DNA of 64,000 bases from the NCBI GenBank assembly GCA_020284085.1, contig JACEVL010000005.1, positions 2,147,261 through 2,211,260 of the forward strand, given 5' to 3'. Source of the DNA: Aporrectodea caliginosa (lineage: Eukaryota > Annelida > Clitellata > Crassiclitellata > Lumbricidae). The translations under genes and the position numbers were made by a program. The notes under the pieces are model-generated. The model was not told the origin of the DNA. It searched no databases and saw only the letters and a program-made list of their open reading frames with translations. Each line of letters starts with the position of its first letter. The stretch's first letter is position 1. Below, piece after piece: positions 1 through 7,640 of this stretch.

Positions 1-182
1 ACATCTATAACCGTTAACAAGTATTTCACACCATCGTTATCTTTAGCGAACGCCTGCATATCGATCAGATCAGCTGCCCAAATGTTATCTATACCCCCGA
101 CGTACACCTTCCTTTTTCTAAAATGCCTTACTACGGGTTTATGTAATTCATCCGCTAGTTGGTCAGTCCATTTTAAGCTTTT
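1..182 (-). pseudogene. Polinton/adintovirus retroviral-type integrase, N-terminal part (cut by window edge)
   Basis: The minus strand is open from about 182 to the window edge (about 60 codons). It contains WAADLIDMQAF followed by a KYLLTVID stretch. This matches the beginning of the rve/DDE integrase core of Polinton/Maverick elements, in which the Asp of the ADL motif is the first catalytic acidic residue. A stretch rich in His, Lys and Arg precedes it, as is usual for these integrases. The role would be integration of the linear viral DNA. No ATG exists in this frame before the motif. The frame is offset from the overlapping phospholipase-like gene that ends at 163, and the switch lies in an A6 run (T6 on the plus strand, about 179-184). 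In relatives a PLA2-like domain and the integrase can sit in one polypeptide, so this may be one gene broken by an indel. The rest of the gene lies outside the window. Confidence 0.82.
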
Positions 183-687
183 TTAAACCTAATCCCAAAC
201 TCGATTTAGCTGATAATATAGGTTTAACTAAACTCCTCTCTATTCGTTCTCGTAAGCTTGGATTAGAAATATTATTCAAAGCATTAATCATAGCTCTATC
301 AGCTACATTCCTATTAGCCGTATCGGAGTATTGATTGTAAGCTAAATCGTGAATATAAGCAGCATTATCGACCCTGTCAACGGGTTTAGACCACTCTTTC
401 GGAGTTCCATCAGGATTCAGTCTCAAATCTAACCTAGTTCCAGGTCCCGTAAACTGATGACCAGGTAAATGCATCTCTCCTGGGAATTTAGCCCACGGTA
501 GCTTAATGCCGCTTGTAACTGAATTTAGAGCACTGACTAGATCACCTCCTTGTGCTGCTTTCACGAATTGAGTTTTAGTAGTTCCACATACAGCGCATAC
601 GCCTCGAAGCATAGGCCTATTATTTTTACTGACGACGTTCTGAACGTCTTTCGTTTCGGTTTTTCTCTTACACTTTACGCAATACAT
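163..687 (-). CDS. Zinc-ribbon plus parvovirus-like phospholipase A2 domain protein
   Basis: This 174-residue protein has an N-terminal zinc ribbon, with cysteines at residues 3, 6, 31 and 34. A phospholipase A2-like region follows at about residues 75-150: a GPG calcium-loop-like motif at 81-83 and the His113-Asp114 dyad inside AAYIHDLAY. The arrangement resembles the PLA2 domain of parvovirus VP1 and of adintovirus/Polinton proteins, where it is thought to help particles breach membranes. The C-terminal KPILSAKSSLGLGLKKL stretch is basic. The gene is transcribed away from the packaging ATPase across a short AT-rich gap (688-720). Its 3' end overlaps the integrase frame, and the two may once have formed one protein. 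The family call rests on motifs seen; the membrane role is inferred from relatives. Confidence 0.8.
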   Translation of the reverse strand: MYCVKCKRKTETKDVQNVVSKNNRPMLRGVCAVCGTTKTQFVKAAQGGDLVSALNSVTSGIKLPWAKFPGEMHLPGHQFTGPGTRLDLRLNPDGTPKEWSKPVDRVDNAAYIHDLAYNQYSDTANRNVADRAMINALNNISNPSLRERIERSLVKPILSAKSSLGLGLKKLKMD

Positions 688-720
688 CGTTATTTTAAAT
701 ACAAAAACATTTATATTAAA
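688..720. promoter_or_regulatory. Divergent AT-rich intergenic promoter region
   Basis: This 33-bp AT-rich gap separates the divergent PLA2-like and packaging ATPase genes. On the plus side TTTATATTAAA directly precedes the ATPase ATG at 721. On the minus side a TTTAAAATA stretch precedes the other start. With so little room, both promoters must overlap it or lie inside the coding regions. The promoter role is inferred from position and composition only. Confidence 0.4.
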
Positions 721-1505
721 ATGACTATGGAAGTTAAGGATTTATCGTGGAACGAAAACGCATCGAAAAGATTAAATAACCCGCTATTACCTAGAAGTAT
801 AAGAGGTTTAATCGTAGGAAAATCTGGTTGTGGTAAGACGACTTTACTGCTGAATTTACTCTTAAGACCCGAATGGTTAGACTACGATAACCTACAGGTA
901 TTCGGTCTGTCTCTCTTTCAACCAGAGTATAGAATACTAAAAAAGCACTCGAAGAAAAGTTACCTAAACAATCCATAGTCGGGTTATTCGATTGCCAAGA
1001 CGAGATCATGAGACAAAATATTCCACCAGCAGTTATAGTTGAGGAAATGGCTAAACACTCGAATGAGAAATCTGATATATCTGCCAAGTTCTTCGAATCA
1101 GCCGAAGACGTACCAGACCCGAGAGAGTTGAAGCCGGAGAAGAAGAACCTAATGATCTTTGACGATCTGCAGCTAGTCAAGCAGAACAAATGCGAGGCCT
1201 ACTACATCCGAGGAAGGCATAGCAATGTTGACTGTTTCTACCTCGCCCAAAATTATTTCAAACTGCCTCGGCAAACCATAAGAGAGAACGCAAATTTTAT
1301 CTGTTTATTTCCTCAAGACTTAAAAAATATTAATCATATCTATCACGATCATGTAGGCGAAGTAGACATGCCACTGGAAGAATTTAGGAACCTATGCAAA
1401 ACTGTTTGGAAACGTCCGCATGGATTCCTAGTAATCGATTCAACTAGTGGCGCTGACAAAGGAAAGTATCGATGTGGGTTCGATGAATTCTACATACCAT
1501 TGTAA
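721..1505 (+). pseudogene. FtsK/HerA-type viral DNA packaging ATPase, frame broken
   Basis: This is the A32/FtsK-like ATPase that would pump viral DNA into the capsid. I chose the ATG at 721 (MTMEVKD) because it directly follows the TATA-like leader and clears the divergent gene. The open frame that extends upstream to 550 overlaps that gene. The Walker A motif GKSGCGKT lies at residues 33-40. The first frame stops at about 978. The second frame is open from about 945 to 1505 and carries a Walker B motif, LMIFDD, near 1149-1166. It ends with the conserved-looking region GFDEFYIPL. The switch lies at an A6 run near 940-947, so the two parts are one gene broken by a single-base-class event or joined by frameshifting. 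The next gene begins 32 bp downstream. Confidence 0.85.
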
Positions 1506-1536
1506 TATAAAATAATAATCTCATTATTAAAAAAGA

Positions 1537-2328
1537 ATGGAATCTGCTCTCGAAAAGCTGTCGACTATCATGGAAAAAGTGGAACGTAACACGAGCCCAA
1601 AATCGTCTTTTTATATTTTGTTGAGTAAAAAGAGCGCGAAGATTAGAACTCAGTTTAATCCGCTAATCGAACTGGACGCGAGTAAAAAGTACGAAATGTC
1701 TCTTCTTAATCTAGAGACTTATTTTAGTTTTCCGAATATTGACGCTACAAACAACCACTTGAGATATTCACCCGATGGGGGTGATACGTGGGTCGATGTA
1801 AACGTCCCTGAAGGGTGTTATGAAATTACGGATATAAACGATTACCTGCAGAGAGTTATGAAAGATAACGGACATTACGATGATGAAAACGCACAACCTA
1901 ATATTTCGATAGAACCAAATAGTAATACGTTAAAGTCGGTGCTAACTATTGCGCCGAATTATAAAGTTGATTTTATGTCGGACAACTCGATTAGAACGGT
2001 CCTAGGTTTCAATCGCTGGGTATATTCGGATGGATATAACGAATCCGAACAAATAGTAAACATAATAAACGTAACCAGTTTGAGAGTGACGAGCGATATA
2101 ATCGGTGCTTCGTATACCAACGGATCGATGGCGAACGTGATATATTCGTTTTTTCCTAACGTAGGACCTGGTTATAAAATTATCGAAGTACCCACTAATT
2201 TAGTGTATCTTCCAGTCACGCTGAGCACGATTTCATCGATGGAAACGAAGCTTACCGACCAAAATGGAAAGTTGGTTAACCTTAGAGGAGAGGAATTGTC
2301 GATTAGATTTCACATCAGAGAAGTGTGA
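1537..2328 (+). CDS. Penton-like minor capsid protein (adintovirus/Polinton)
   Basis: This intact 263-residue frame has no obvious membrane segment. The pattern FNPLIELDASKKYEMSLLNL, followed by a YSFP-like and RYSPDGGDTW region, is characteristic of the single jelly-roll penton-type minor capsid proteins encoded next to the ATPase in Polintons and adintoviruses. It would occupy the fivefold vertices of the icosahedral particle. Its place between the packaging ATPase and the pX-like protein in a same-strand block of virion genes supports the role. It is among the few unbroken genes of the element. I recognise the family from sequence pattern only, without a structure comparison. Confidence 0.75.
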   Translation: MESALEKLSTIMEKVERNTSPKSSFYILLSKKSAKIRTQFNPLIELDASKKYEMSLLNLETYFSFPNIDATNNHLRYSPDGGDTWVDVNVPEGCYEITDINDYLQRVMKDNGHYDDENAQPNISIEPNSNTLKSVLTIAPNYKVDFMSDNSIRTVLGFNRWVYSDGYNESEQIVNIINVTSLRVTSDIIGASYTNGSMANVIYSFFPNVGPGYKIIEVPTNLVYLPVTLSTISSMETKLTDQNGKLVNLRGEELSIRFHIREV

Positions 2329-2351
2329 GTACTATTAAAAGTTTATCTTAG

Positions 2352-2362
2352 TTATATATAAA
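2352..2362 (+). promoter_or_regulatory. TATA-like box abutting the pX-like start codon
   Basis: TTATATATAAA runs straight into the ATG at 2363. The same arrangement recurs before several other genes of the element, so it is probably a viral promoter core or a leader signal. Confidence 0.5.
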
Positions 2363-2973
2363 ATGAGTCGGTACACGAATATAAAAGTTAATATTTCGGA
2401 AGGACAGAAAGACAAAATTAAAAGAGCGCTCGAAGCGGGGTGTGATGGTGTGAGTATTAGACTATCTCACGATGATCTGTCGGGAGAATACGTATTAGCT
2501 CTAACTCAAGCGCAAATTAACAAGATGATTAAAGCGTATGAGAATGGGAAGGGTGTGACGATCAAAATGAGTAAAACGCAGTTAGTTCATAACGCCAAAG
2601 TCGAAGGAGGATTCATCGGCGCTATTCTACCGTTTCTAGCAACGGCTGGTAAATTCCTTCTTTCTAAAGTACTACCAGGTCTCGCGACTGGAGCTTTAGC
2701 CGGTGTAGGCTCTGCAGCTGCTTCGAAAGTCATCGATAAAATTAGCGGATCCGGAGGTGTGATATACATCAGAAGAGGAGATAGAAACGCCAAGATAGTT
2801 CAACAAGGAGAAGGTCTTTACCTAAAACCGTGGAGGGGATCTGGATTAGATGGTCAGGGAGATGGTCTCTATATGAAAACTGGTAAAGGGTTGTTATGAA
2901 AACTGGTAAAGGGCTTATACTCGGACCTAATTCTCCATTTTCAAACATTCCGATTCTCGGGTGGCTGCTATAA
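2363..2973 (+). pseudogene. pX-like virion protein with hydrophobic glycine-rich core; C-terminus displaced by a 23-bp duplication
   Basis: The first frame (2363-2899, 178 residues) has a charged N-terminal half. A Gly-Gly site in VEGGFIGAI follows, then a hydrophobic Ala/Gly-rich stretch at about residues 88-125 that could insert in membranes, and GEGLYLKPW-type repeats. This layout resembles the pX-like proteins of adintoviruses, small virion components released by the viral protease. A 19-bp sequence at 2872-2890 is repeated at 2895-2913, an offset of 23 bp. The first copy runs into a stop at 2899. The second restores an open frame from 2896 to 2973, encoding a LGPNSPFSNIPILG-type tail. 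The repeat therefore cut off a tail that was probably part of the protein. The virion role is inferred. Confidence 0.6.
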
Positions 2974-2991
2974 TTTAAAACTTTTATCTCC

Positions 2992-3001
2992 TATTTATAA
3001 A
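2992..3001 (+). promoter_or_regulatory. TATA-like box abutting the dUTPase-fold-like gene
   Basis: TATTTATAAA directly precedes the ATG at 3002, in the same position as the box before the pX-like gene. Confidence 0.45.
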
Positions 3002-3438
3002 ATGTCTCGAAACTGGATAAGACCGATGCACAAGTTTGGTACGAAACCCGTTCGTTCGAAAAACTTTCCAATAAACCCGGTAGAGTGGTTACCTAAGAAT
3101 GAAGTGGCTCACAAACCCGTAAAGCACCCAGGCTGTCAAGTATATGAGATTTTTACTCAACGAACGATAACGATTAAACCTAAAGAAACTGAAACGATTG
3201 AGCTCGGACTCGGCGTTCGAATGAGAAGAGGATGGTGTAAAGTGCAGCTCAAACAGGAAATACAAGAGATTGCGGACTACAAGACGATGTTGTTTCTAAA
3301 AATACCGAAGACATCGTCATTACAATTTTAAACGATTCCGAATCGGAAGTTGTTATAAATGAAGGAGATTCGTTATGCTTAGTCGCTCATACCGTTCGCA
3401 ATAGGAGTGATGATTTTAAAATTATATTGATGAATTAA
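3002..3438 (+). pseudogene. Small beta-rich protein, possibly of the dUTPase fold, frame broken
   Basis: The first frame (3002-3331) encodes TITIKPKETETIELGLGVRM followed by RGWCKVQLKQE. The second, open from about 3270 to the stop at 3436-3438, encodes a DIVITILNDSESEVVINEGD stretch. Together the order 'charged strand, GLGV, basic turn, then N and EGD strand' resembles trimeric dUTPase-type beta barrels. No clear catalytic uridine-binding motif is visible, so an enzyme is not claimed. The switch lies near 3265-3275. Proteins of this pattern occur in Polinton virion gene blocks, but I do not know a demonstrated function. The next gene begins 5 bp after its stop. Confidence 0.45.
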
Positions 3439-3443
3439 AAAAG

Positions 3444-4040
3444 ATGCCACCAGGAAATACAACAATCGTAATGAAAACGGATGCGGTTGAAGGAACAGCT
3501 CACGCTTACCGACTCGCGAAGATCGCTGAAATTCAAAAAGATATAGAAACAGAACGTGATAAAAGAGCGGTCCTAAACACGAAGTATCGTAAAGGCGTTA
3601 GGATTATTAACGTAGTAGATGGTATATCTGCTCTTGTCGCGTTAGGTTCAACAGCTTCAGCAATCGCTGTTATGTCTACGATAGTCGCGGCACCGGTAGC
3701 TGTAGCTCTACAAGCAGTGGCTGTTGGAGCGGGTGTGTTCAGCGCGGTCGGGCGTGTTGTCAACAGAAAGCTCTCGCTAAAGGCGGAGAAGCATAGAAAG
3801 ATCAAAACGCTAGCCGAGGTAAAACTTAACACGATAAGCGACTACGTTTCGAAAGCCTTAGAAGACGATTATATTTCAGATGAGGAATATTCGCTTATTC
3901 TAAACGAACTCGGGAAATTCAATGAAATGAAAGAAGAGATCAGAAGCGAGACAAAAGTTAGTATAGACAAAGAACCTGGAATTCGAGAAACTATGACCGA
4001 GTCGTTTAAGAACGTGGGTGAGAAATCGGTGAAAACGTAA
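3444..4040 (+). CDS. Conserved Polinton-type protein with a hydrophobic hairpin
   Basis: This intact 198-residue frame starts 5 bp after the previous stop. Residues about 18-45 are strongly charged and probably helical. Residues about 55-100 form a hydrophobic Ala/Val-rich region long enough for two membrane passes. The rest is charged and helical. This layout recurs in Polinton proteins of invertebrates and suggests an inner-capsid or membrane-active component. No enzyme motif is visible. The last codons and stop lie inside the AAAACGTA tandem repeat. The membrane topology is inferred from composition. Confidence 0.6.
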   Translation: MPPGNTTIVMKTDAVEGTAHAYRLAKIAEIQKDIETERDKRAVLNTKYRKGVRIINVVDGISALVALGSTASAIAVMSTIVAAPVAVALQAVAVGAGVFSAVGRVVNRKLSLKAEKHRKIKTLAEVKLNTISDYVSKALEDDYISDEEYSLILNELGKFNEMKEEIRSETKVSIDKEPGIRETMTESFKNVGEKSVKT

Positions 4041-4095
4041 AAACGTAAAAACGTAAAAACGTAAAAACGTAAAACGTAAAAACGTAAAAACGTAA
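4032..4095. repeat. Tandem 8-bp repeat (AAAACGTA), about 8 units
   Basis: Seven 8-bp units and one 7-bp unit run head to tail. The array begins inside the last codons of the upstream hydrophobic-hairpin gene and continues into the gap before the next gene. The 7-bp unit shows slippage has occurred. Confidence 0.9.
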
Positions 4096-4100
4096 AATCA

Positions 4101-4142
4101 ATTACGTTTTAAAAACATTATACTATTATTTTAAAACGTAAT
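4101..4142 (+). promoter_or_regulatory. Perfect 14-bp inverted repeat ending on a start codon
   Basis: ATTACGTTTTAAAA (4101-4114) and its exact reverse complement (4129-4142) flank a 14-nt spacer. The right arm includes the first two bases of the ATG at 4141. As RNA it could fold and mask that start; as DNA it could be an operator. Either role is a guess. Confidence 0.45.
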
Positions 4143-5029
4143 GTCATTTCTAAAGATTACCGATCCGGCGAAAAGAGATTTATTCATCGCAGATTTTCTA
4201 AAGAGGAAGAAGAATATTCAACAGAACTTTCTAAATGAGAAATTAGGTGATATAGGGATGCAGCAAGAATTAGTAAAATTGTACAAGCCGATAGTTGACT
4301 CGCAATCGACGATATCTAAAGAACAAAACGCTTTGTTATCTACTATTAATGAAAACTCAGCAGCCACGTCTAACGCTCTACAAGCGCTTCCCGCGTCGAT
4401 ATCGTCATCGATAAAAGCTATTCAGTTTCCGCAGTATCCTTCGATAGAGGCTTACGAGGATGATCCCGTAGATATTACAACTTTAGAATTAGGCGATATC
4501 GCTACAAAATATTTAAAAGAATATGCCTCGAAGAAGAGTAAGACGGATACGACGTTCGGAATACGCTCTGAAGATGGGGATTTTTTCATCGGGAACAGCC
4601 CAATCAAGTTCGAAGGAGATGATATGATGGTGGGTAATAAAACCTACAAGGGAACTCCGGGTCTATGGGAATTGATGACGATGAAGGAACCGAACGAGTC
4701 GATATACGACGGTAACGATCTCAACGATTACGCTGAGATTCTACACGCGACGAATGCTATGTATCAACCGAGAATCCTAATAAACCGAAATCGTCTAGAG
4801 GTGAAAATATGGAAAATCATTAAACCGATATGGGAAGCTGAAAGGTAAGTCCTCAACAGGTGAAGGAGTCGTAGTTATTCCACAAGATCCGAATGCGTTA
4901 GTAGAAATGTTGTCTTTACGAATCGCTAGTTTCCAGGCGGGTAATACGGGGGTCAGAAACGAGATAGTCGGTATATGCGATGAACTGTTAAGACAAGGGG
5001 TGATGAATAGCGAGCGTATAAAAACTTAA
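4141..5029 (+). pseudogene. Conserved Polinton virion-block protein of unknown function, frame broken at least twice
   Basis: The protein starts MSFLKITDPAKRDLF and has a helical N-terminal half. An acidic region follows at about residue 105, then a TFGIRSEDGDFFIGN and GTPGLWELM region. This order is typical of a protein found between the membrane protein and the pVI-like gene in many Polintons. Its function is not known to me. The first frame ends at 4848. A frame open from about 4815 to the stop at 5027-5029 carries GEGVVVIPQDPNALVEML and a CDELLRQGV tail. At least two frame switches lie between about 4770 and 4815, so the C-terminal third is disconnected. Confidence 0.6.
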
Positions 5030-5036
5030 TGTTACA

Positions 5037-5044
5037 ATTATAAA
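5037..5044 (+). promoter_or_regulatory. TATA-like box abutting the pVI-like gene
   Basis: ATTATAAA directly precedes the ATG at 5045, matching the boxes before the pX-like, protease, HNH and polymerase genes. Confidence 0.45.
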
Positions 5045-5555
5045 ATGCTAGTCGTTATTAAAAGAAGATATAAGAAACAACACGTTATAGGAGGAGCTGG
5101 AATATTCGATACTATTACCGGAGTTTTCAAGAGGCTCTTTACATCGGGCGTTGCTAACCGAGTCGCCTCGACCGCTCTAAGCGTAGGTAAAGATGCCGCG
5201 AAAGAGTTGGGTAAAAAGGCCCTAGAGGTTGGAAAGAATACCGCAGTAGAAGCCGGTAAGCGATTGGTAGATAAAGCCGCCGCTAAACTTTTAGCATCAT
5301 CGGTACTGTCACCGCGCGCAGTCGAAAATCGAAAGGTGAAACGATACCACCACCAGCACTTACGCGAGAGAATGCGGCTATCTTAGCGAGGTTAACCGGT
5401 AACGACGTGGGGCTTAGTAGTAATGCTGGAACTAATATTAATAATATATTAGCCGGTTACGGACGGACTCTTCTTCGAATGCCGTGTCCATTCGAGATCT
5501 CGTGCGTCATCTCAACAACAACAGCAACGGAGCTGGATTAAAACTCGCGCGATAA
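5045..5555 (+). pseudogene. pVI-like small core or membrane-lytic virion protein, frame broken twice
   Basis: The N-terminus is short and basic, followed by GGAGIFDTITGVFKRLF, an amphipathic segment just after a Gly-Gly site that resembles an adenain cleavage site. A long Lys/Ala-rich helical stretch follows (GKDAAKELGKKALEVGKNTA). Adenovirus pVI-like proteins of adintoviruses have this layout and act in capsid maturation and membrane disruption. The first frame ends at 5386. A second is open from about 5340 to past 5470. A third runs to the stop at 5553-5555 and carries the NGAGLKLA end. Two switches are therefore needed, near 5330-5345 and 5470. The assignment is from layout and position beside the capsid gene. 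Confidence 0.55.
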
Positions 5556-5586
5556 CTATATAAAAAAATCTCCTCGGTAATTAAAA

Positions 5587-6897
5587 ATGCAATCGGATAT
5601 TCTAAACTTTACAGAAGCCTCGTCAGTCGACGAAGGAATTGAAAAATATGAGTGGCACGAATACGAACCAGTAGCTAGAACGAATCTTAACTCAGCCGGT
5701 GAGATTCGCATAACTATAGAAACCCAAGATCTATTTTGTCATCCCTCCGAGTCTTACTTGCTGATCGAAGGTAGGTTAATCAAAGCAGCAGATGGAGCGG
5801 CGTACGCTAATGCTAACGCGGTTGCCATCGTCAACAACGGGCTTATGCATCTTTTCAGTCAAATCGGGTATTCCCTATCGAATCAAGAAATGGAAACGAT
5901 ATATCACCCGGGACAAGCAACGACGATGCTGGGTTTGCTGAAATATCCGGACGATTTCGCTAAAGCGCAAGGACTCAACCAATTATGGTGTAAAGACACT
6001 GCCGCGACCGCGGTTATAGCGGATAATGCGGGTTTCGCGGCTCGTCAAGCGTATCTTATTCAAAAACCGACGACTAAAGGAACATTCAGTTTCATCGTGC
6101 CTCTTAGCCATATTTTCGGATTTTGCGAAGATTACGATAAAATAGTATACGGACTGAAGCACACGCTAACGCTAGTTCGCAAATCAGACGACGATGCGAT
6201 TTTTAGAGTCGCAGGCGCAGATGCTGCTGCAGATGCAGCGATTGCTGGGAAAGTTGACGTCGCGAAAATCTCATGGTTTATGCCTCACGTTACACCGTCG
6301 GATATGGAAAGGATGCAGTTATATAAAACTATCGAATCGAAAGCGTCGCTACCAGTTGCTTATCGGGCGCGGCAATGCGATACTATCACAGTTCCTCAAT
6401 CGACTACTTTTAGCTGGCGTCTTAGCGTCAAGACGGCTCCGGAAAAACCTAGGTGGCTCGTCGTCGGATTTCAAACCGATCGCAGCGGCAGCCAATTACA
6501 TAACCCATCGATCTTCGATCATTGTAACCTCAAAAACATGTACGTGATGATGAATCAAGAGAGATACCCAGCCGTCGACTACGATCTATCATTCCCCAAC
6601 CAGAAATTTTCGAGAGCTTACAGAGACGCGGCGACGTTTAGCGAAAAATTCTACGGAATGGATCAACTGATTACGCAAAGTAACATCACACCAGCCGATT
6701 ATAAAGATCTATACCCGCTCATGGTATTCGACGTTAGTAAACAGTCGGAAAAACTGAAATCGTCGGTCGTAGATATCCAAATCAAAGCTATTTTTAACGC
6801 GGCGGTCGCTGCTGAGACACAGGCCTATGCGGTTATAATTTCGGATAAGTTGTTAAAATTCCAATCGGATGGACAGAAAATGAGCGTGGTGTACTAA
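5587..6897 (+). CDS. Major capsid protein (hexon-like double jelly-roll)
   Basis: This intact 436-residue frame includes the signature YEPVARTNLNSAGEIRITIE near residue 30, a FCHPSESYLLIEGRL segment and a central GTFSFIVPLSHIFGF stretch. Together they mark the double jelly-roll major capsid protein of Polintons and adintoviruses. It would form the trimeric capsomers of an icosahedral shell with the penton-like protein. Its length fits the family. No stop or frame break interrupts it, in contrast to most neighbours. It lies after the pVI-like gene and before the SAP gene, all on the plus strand. Confidence 0.9.
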   Translation: MQSDILNFTEASSVDEGIEKYEWHEYEPVARTNLNSAGEIRITIETQDLFCHPSESYLLIEGRLIKAADGAAYANANAVAIVNNGLMHLFSQIGYSLSNQEMETIYHPGQATTMLGLLKYPDDFAKAQGLNQLWCKDTAATAVIADNAGFAARQAYLIQKPTTKGTFSFIVPLSHIFGFCEDYDKIVYGLKHTLTLVRKSDDDAIFRVAGADAAADAAIAGKVDVAKISWFMPHVTPSDMERMQLYKTIESKASLPVAYRARQCDTITVPQSTTFSWRLSVKTAPEKPRWLVVGFQTDRSGSQLHNPSIFDHCNLKNMYVMMNQERYPAVDYDLSFPNQKFSRAYRDAATFSEKFYGMDQLITQSNITPADYKDLYPLMVFDVSKQSEKLKSSVVDIQIKAIFNAAVAAETQAYAVIISDKLLKFQSDGQKMSVVY

Positions 6898-6943
6898 AAA
6901 GTTCTAACTTAAGAAATAATATTATCATTATAAAATATAAAAC

Positions 6944-7540
6944 ATGAAGCTGCCAGAATTGAAAGAATTAATGAAACAACACAATATTCGCGGACATTCT
7001 TATCTCAACAAACCGCAAATGATTTCGCGGCTAGTCGAGAAAGGCGTGCTTACTCTAGAGGTTGTGGAAAATTGGAAACAACCGCCGAAAGTGACGAGTA
7101 AGGATGAAAAATACGATAGGTTGAAACGAATAAGGACACACCCTAGACGCGTAGAAATTTTAGATAGGGAAACGGGTCTGATCGAACTCGTATCCATCGA
7201 TGTATAAGGCTGCGAAAGCGCTTAACCAAAACGCGGGTGTAATAACGATGTTTAACGGGAAAGTATATAAAAAAGATACGAAATTAAAGTGTTAGAGAGT
7301 GAGGAGAAAGATCTAATTAATTTCGAGGAGAGTGAAGAAAGTATGAGTGAGGAGGAAAAGTAGTGAGTGAAGAGAGTAGCAGTGAAGAGAGTACGAGTGA
7401 AGAGAGTAGTAGCAGTGAAGAAAGTACCACTAGGTATGAGTGCGTAACCAGTGATGAGAGAGTAGCAGTGAGTAGTGAGAAGAGAGTGAGGAGAGTACAG
7501 TGAGGAAAGTACCCGCGGTGTGAAACGAACAATATACGTA
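6944..7540 (+). pseudogene. SAP-domain protein with acidic Ser/Glu repeat tail, frame broken
   Basis: The first frame (6944-7207, 87 residues) begins MKLPELKELMKQHNIRGHSY. This is a SAP/HeH-type helix-extended-helix DNA-binding motif, also seen at the start of this element's polymerase. The frame ends near 7207. Another frame open at about 7198-7290 encodes KALNQNAGVITMFNGKVYKK, a typical continuation in relatives. From about 7290 to 7530 the DNA is a purine-rich GAGTGARGA repeat that encodes Ser/Glu repeats in one frame, such as EESEESMSEEEK. Frame changes inside the repeat end it early. It may bind the genome inside the particle, but the role is unknown. Confidence 0.55.
7290..7510. repeat. 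Degenerate purine-rich minisatellite (AGTGAAGAGAGT-like)
   Basis: Imperfect units of 12-15 bp made of AGTGARGAGAGTA are repeated. The region forms the acidic tail of the SAP-protein gene. Units are out of step by numbers not divisible by three, which breaks the frame. Confidence 0.75.
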
Positions 7541-7640
7541 ACAAGACATGGAATACAAGCAGTATGAAAAGATCTAATTAATTTCGGTTAGTTATAAGAA
7601 TTTAAATAGATCTGAATAATTTCTATTTAAATTCTGCTAT
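7541..7640. other. Convergent gene ends, AT-rich spacer
   Basis: This short AT-rich stretch separates the 3' end of the plus-strand virion block from the 3' end of the minus-strand fibre gene. It contains ATTTAAATAG and its near inverse CTATTTAAAT, which could form a small hairpin that ends transcription from both sides. That role is inferred. Confidence 0.35.

Noticed and set aside
550..720. Upstream extension of the ATPase frame
   Set aside because: It overlaps the divergent PLA2-like gene, and the ATG at 721 sits right after an AT-rich leader.
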